Shown here one piece after another: positions 6,346 to 9,637 of a stretch of DNA of 9,637 bases (the stretch's first letter is position 1; each line of letters begins with the position of its first letter). A model generated the notes under the pieces. That model saw only the letters and a program-made list of their open reading frames with translations. It made no database searches and was not told where the DNA came from. Both the position numbers and the translations under genes were made by a program. Origin of the DNA: Oligoflexia bacterium (GTDB taxonomy: Bacteria; Bdellovibrionota; UBA1018; CAIMNF01); the NCBI GenBank assembly GCA_903858975.1, contig CAIOKW010000142.1:1-9637 (forward strand), read 5' to 3'.

Positions 6346-8571
6346 ATGAATCGATTTATCGTTTCGATTGTGATGATCATCCTTTCGCAAGCGGCGTTTT
6401 CACAAACCGCTGGATCTCTGCGTGACTCTCGACAATTTCGATTTGGATTCGAGCCGACCGTAACGAATCTTCCTATTATTTTAGAATCCGGCGGTGCCGT
6501 TGTAAAAAAAATCCTTACTGGAAAAGGCGAAGGGGTTCTATCGGCAGATATGCCCGTCAGTACAAAATATCGAGAGCGTTACTTAGACATTATTCGTAAA
6601 GAATGTCCTGATTGCAAAATTACAGAGGCAAGGGAGAGTCATGGTGAGCTTTCGTTTCACATTGAGTTTCCAGATGGATTTTATATTCGCTCTTCCCTCG
6701 ATGCGGGAGCTCTAGAATGGCAAACTAAACCATCAACCATTACAGAGATAAAAGACCACCTCCCTGTTCTCCAAAAAGAAGTTTTTGATCAGTCAAAAAA
6801 AGCGGGCATGAATATTCGTCTCGAGGCGACAGGTGGACATGTCACGTTTTCTGGCTTTGGGAATGATAGTTTTTGGTATGGAAATTACTTAAAATTTAGA
6901 ACCCAACATACGGACCTTGACTGGGGTTTTTTTGGAAAAGACAGTTACAATGCAACGCCTGTTGGGCTTTGGGATCCAGAGCAACAGTTGAGGTATCAAA
7001 AGGTACATTTAGAGCACGACCAAAAGTGGGAAGTGTTTTTAAAGAAAATGGAAGTCGCACTGAAAGAGGGCACCCCTGATGCAGAATTGATGAAGATCTT
7101 TCGAGATCGCGATGTAATGCCTCTGAAAGAGTATTCCGCTAAACTACTTGAGATTTATCATAATCCAAAATTAGAAAACAAATGGCTCGGTAAAAGAAGT
7201 AAGCCCAAGTATGTCGCGAATAAGCCCTACAAGGATATGATTGAGAATCGCGCTATTCGACCTCAAAAAGGGGCAGATGATTTATTGAAACAGGCGCAAT
7301 TTATTGAGGCAGAAGCTTGGTATGTCAAAGATCAGATCAACCATAAATTAGAAGTACCTTTTCATCCGGGGTCATTTACTCCAAATGGGAAAAAGGTTGC
7401 GGCTCAAAATAGCCGTAAGGTGATTGAAAGCCTTGGACTTCAGTGGAAAGACTATGTTCGCTTTTCTACGATTGGAGACGTGAAATTAAGAGGGGATGAA
7501 AAAGGTATCGCTAAAGACTTTCAGGTTAATGAATATGGAGCGGGAAAGCGTGATCAATTATTTCATCAAGTTCGGGATCATTTTTTGAATAAACCGGAGT
7601 GGTCCGCGGATGAGTCGGTGTTCATGTCTGAGTTGTTGAATGAAATGAGTTACACGGTGCCAGAGGCGATTGAGAATGGAAAGCATCTCGCGAGTCGGAT
7701 CAGGGTTGAAGATATGTTAGAGCTTGAACCTGAACAAATTAATCGAATCTCAAAGCAAATACACGGACTTTCTGAAAAGTTTCCGGCAGCGACCCAGGAG
7801 ATATTAAAGCCCGTTCAAGAGTCGCTGCAGGGCTATGTAAAGCGATCTCTGGTAGACTCTCGTGTGACAGAGGGTCGATTCATTTTGCCTTTAGTCGAAT
7901 CTAAGAAAGAAATCTTAAGTGAAATGATCCAAGTGCAAACAAAAATGCCAAAGGTAGGTGGACTCGGTATTTTCGCAGACTTAGTTTTAGAGCCGGGTAC
8001 GTCTCCGAGTGCGGCTGAGAGCTATTTTCAAGCAATCATTAGGAAAAGAAAAAGCAATGAGCTGCGAGAGATCCCGGCGCGCTTTCACGAAGTGGTTGCC
8101 AGGTTTCAGAGTGTAAAAAATCTTGAACCCTTGTTGGATGAGGCGACCAATGCTGTTTCTGAATGGTTTGCAGACCCAGCTAATGCGCATCTTAAAGTTA
8201 CCGATCAGGATGCTGAATTGATGAATTGGCTTTCTGAGAGAAGACCCAAATTAAAAAACAGAATTCTCAGCTCACTTCGAAAACATTATTTAGACGAGAT
8301 TCGGGCAAATGAATTTGGATTGAAGAATTTTTATCCGACGAGTGTGAGTTTTGACTATTTGGTACGAATTACACCCGAAGAAGAAAAGCCAGAATTCATT
8401 GAAATGATGCTCGAGAATGTAAGGGCGATGCATAAAATCAAAAATGATTCTGATAGCCAGGCTTTCATCGATCGAATCGAAAAATATCGTAAGCCCACGG
8501 GAGGCATACAAGCAAAAGCTCCGTGTGGGGTGCGGTTTATGAGCTCATTGAAGCAAATGTTTAGGTATTAA
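6346..8571 (+). CDS. Exported protein, possible glutamine-synthetase-fold amidoligase-like N-terminal domain
   Basis: I do not recognise this 741-aa protein with certainty. It has a Sec signal peptide (MNRFIVSIVMIILSQAAFS, cleavage about residue 19) and an AGGA ribosome-binding site at 6336-6339. The N-terminal ~330 residues show, in order, FRFGFEPT (Glu36), SSLDAGALEWQTKP (Asp119, Glu124, 116-129), a helix, GGHVTF (His165) and MIENRAIRPQ (Glu300, Arg302). This order resembles glutamine-synthetase-like COOH-NH2 ligases (amidoligase and glutamate-cysteine ligase type), where acidic and His residues bind metal and an E-x-R motif binds substrate. A CPDC pair (87/90) may form a disulfide. Residues 340-741 look mostly helical, with no motif I recognise. 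An ATP-dependent ligase would be odd in the periplasm, so a degenerate or binding role is equally possible. It is co-transcribed with the Fur-controlled porin, and its TAA overlaps the stop of the convergent OmpA-family gene. Confidence 0.8.
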   Translation: MNRFIVSIVMIILSQAAFSQTAGSLRDSRQFRFGFEPTVTNLPIILESGGAVVKKILTGKGEGVLSADMPVSTKYRERYLDIIRKECPDCKITEARESHGELSFHIEFPDGFYIRSSLDAGALEWQTKPSTITEIKDHLPVLQKEVFDQSKKAGMNIRLEATGGHVTFSGFGNDSFWYGNYLKFRTQHTDLDWGFFGKDSYNATPVGLWDPEQQLRYQKVHLEHDQKWEVFLKKMEVALKEGTPDAELMKIFRDRDVMPLKEYSAKLLEIYHNPKLENKWLGKRSKPKYVANKPYKDMIENRAIRPQKGADDLLKQAQFIEAEAWYVKDQINHKLEVPFHPGSFTPNGKKVAAQNSRKVIESLGLQWKDYVRFSTIGDVKLRGDEKGIAKDFQVNEYGAGKRDQLFHQVRDHFLNKPEWSADESVFMSELLNEMSYTVPEAIENGKHLASRIRVEDMLELEPEQINRISKQIHGLSEKFPAATQEILKPVQESLQGYVKRSLVDSRVTEGRFILPLVESKKEILSEMIQVQTKMPKVGGLGIFADLVLEPGTSPSAAESYFQAIIRKRKSNELREIPARFHEVVARFQSVKNLEPLLDEATNAVSEWFADPANAHLKVTDQDAELMNWLSERRPKLKNRILSSLRKHYLDEIRANEFGLKNFYPTSVSFDYLVRITPEEEKPEFIEMMLENVRAMHKIKNDSDSQAFIDRIEKYRKPTGGIQAKAPCGVRFMSSLKQMFRY

Positions 8572-9605
8572 TTTAGTTGTTTCAGCTCAGCCATGATCAA
8601 GGGTATTTTTGATGGTTCAACATCATCAATCCAAATTTCAACCCGTCTATTGAGCAAGTACGCTTCTTCTGTTTGATCAGAATCAATTGGCTGCGAGGAA
8701 CCGAGACCTTTGGATGTGATTCTTTGTGTGGGGAGTTTAAGGGACACAAGTTCCTTTTTCACCGATAGGGCGCGTGCTTCGGAGAGCGCTTGGTTTTGAT
8801 TCTTTAGGTTTCGAATATCACTGTGGCCTTCAATTCGAATTTTTTTCCAAGAAGCTTCATTCTTGGTCAACACTGGAGCAAGAGATCTAAGGGCTTCTTT
8901 GGCTTTCCCACTCAGTTTATTGCTCCCGGTAGGAAAGGAGAGGAGAGCTTCTCCAAGATAGATACGGATGGATCGGTCTTTCACCTGTGCAAAGTCAGGG
9001 GTGATATAGACCTTACCGCTGCTCACTGGAGATTCAGTAACGGGCTTAGCTCTAGGAGTGAGGCCGACTTGAACTTCAAAGAGGGCTCCCAGTAATCGTC
9101 TGGATGAAATATTGAGGTCAGTGATTCCTGAGAGTCCCGCTCTCCAAATCCATTCATCTCCGAATTCATACTGAAGTTTGCCGCCAGCGCGGAGGAGGGA
9201 GTTTTGCTCTACAAAAGCACTCTCGTCGTATGAAACATCACCGCCAGTTAGGAATTGAATCACCGGCCCCACTTGCCAAGAGTGGTTTCCAAAGATTCCA
9301 AAACGATAGCGAGGAGAGAGTTCGGCCTCGAAACCGCGAGTGATGACTTGAATCCCTTTTGCGGAAAGGTGGCTGTAAACATATCCCCCTCCGAGGTCGA
9401 TCACGAAACGATCGCGTGAATGAGAGAAAATAAGCTTGATCGCACCTTCAACCCCATCTTTTGAAACTTCAGGAGATTTAGGGCTTAGATTCAAATAGCC
9501 AAACTCCGCACCTGCAAAGAGTGAAGTCTTAGAATCAGTGGGAGTTGCATGGGCCGAGGTAATTGAGAGAACGATGAGGGCGATGAGTCCAAGAAAAGTT
9601 CGCAC
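8568..9605 (-). CDS. OmpA-family outer-membrane/peptidoglycan-binding protein
   Basis: This 345-aa protein anchors the outer membrane to peptidoglycan. It has a signal peptide (MRTFLGLIALIVLSITSAHA, cleavage about residue 20) and an N-terminal barrel-like region (28-182) of short amphipathic strands (FAGAEFGYLNL, FVIDLGGGYVYSHL, RFGIFGNHSW). A linker with TPRAKPVTESP follows, then a C-terminal OmpA domain (about 215-328): FPTGSNKLSGKAKEAL, IEGHSD (Asp263), LSEARA (Arg278) and NRRVEIW. Asp263 and Arg278 are 15 residues apart, as in the diaminopimelate-binding pair of OmpA proteins, so peptidoglycan binding should be intact. The start is GTG at 9605, with GAGGA about 8 bases upstream. The G of this GTG is also the last base of an in-frame TAG from a possible upstream gene. 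Its stop overlaps the convergent 741-aa gene by 4 bp, leaving no room for a terminator. Confidence 0.93.
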   Translation of the reverse strand: MRTFLGLIALIVLSITSAHATPTDSKTSLFAGAEFGYLNLSPKSPEVSKDGVEGAIKLIFSHSRDRFVIDLGGGYVYSHLSAKGIQVITRGFEAELSPRYRFGIFGNHSWQVGPVIQFLTGGDVSYDESAFVEQNSLLRAGGKLQYEFGDEWIWRAGLSGITDLNISSRRLLGALFEVQVGLTPRAKPVTESPVSSGKVYITPDFAQVKDRSIRIYLGEALLSFPTGSNKLSGKAKEALRSLAPVLTKNEASWKKIRIEGHSDIRNLKNQNQALSEARALSVKKELVSLKLPTQRITSKGLGSSQPIDSDQTEEAYLLNRRVEIWIDDVEPSKIPLIMAELKQLN

Positions 9606-9637
9606 TATTCGAAGTCCTCTACGAGAGTTTCTTCACC
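9605..9637 (-). CDS. Possible 3' end of an upstream gene
   Basis: Reading in from the right edge on the minus strand, one frame gives GEETLVEDFE followed by TAG at 9607-9605. That TAG shares one base with the OmpA-family GTG start, and the GAGGA ribosome-binding site lies inside this fragment. Such a 1-base stop/start overlap is typical of coupled operon genes, and an acidic tail is a credible C-terminus. Only ten codons are visible, so this rests on context alone. Confidence 0.35.
   Translation of the reverse strand, partial: GEETLVEDFE

Noticed and set aside
8823..9095. A plus-strand open frame opposite the OmpA-family gene
   Set aside because: It lies wholly antisense to a confidently identified OmpA domain and shows no signal, motif or start-site support.

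Overview
The window looks like chromosomal DNA of a Gram-negative bacterium with moderate GC content. It encodes two outer-membrane beta-barrel proteins (an OprB-type porin and an OmpA-family protein), several Sec-exported proteins, and a Fur-type operator. The mix of an OprB porin, AhpCF and several exported proteins of unknown family would fit a Bdellovibrionota or other deltaproteobacteria-like lineage. That is inference, because no rRNA or other taxonomic marker is present. No mobile element, CRISPR array, tRNA or phage gene was seen, and no gene-free stretch exceeds 300 bases.

Layout. The left edge holds the 3' portion of a DTW-domain tRNA aminocarboxypropyltransferase gene (+ strand, cut by the window). 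It converges on a four-gene minus-strand block read in the order ahpC, ahpF, a Cys-rich secreted protein (392 aa) and a small membrane-anchored protein (219 aa). The last two genes are 4 bp apart and almost certainly co-transcribed. Whether they belong to the ahpCF transcript is open, since 108 bp separates them from ahpF.

Divergent from ahpC, across a regulatory region of about 165 bp, lies a two-gene plus-strand operon: an OprB-family porin, then 13 bp later a 741-aa exported protein. This operon has a near-consensus sigma70 promoter (TTGACT, 17 bp, TATCAT). A 16/19 Fur box fills its spacer and overlaps its -10 element. The promoter position shows that the longest possible porin reading frame (TTG at 4884) cannot be the real gene; translation must start at TTG 4920 or GTG 4947. 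The 741-aa protein is not a family I recognise outright. Its first ~330 residues carry a motif order resembling glutamine-synthetase-fold COOH-NH2 ligases (amidoligases), unexpectedly behind a signal peptide.

The right edge holds a minus-strand OmpA-family protein whose stop codon overlaps that of the 741-aa gene in a TTAA palindrome. It starts with GTG, and that G is also the last base of a TAG that may end an upstream gene outside the window.

Functional reading: AhpC and AhpF form a complete NADH-dependent peroxide-reducing pair. The facing operon appears iron-regulated, so peroxide defence and iron-starvation envelope remodelling share one intergenic region. The most novel candidates are the Fur-controlled porin plus exported ligase-like pair, and the 12-cysteine secreted protein with its membrane-anchored partner.
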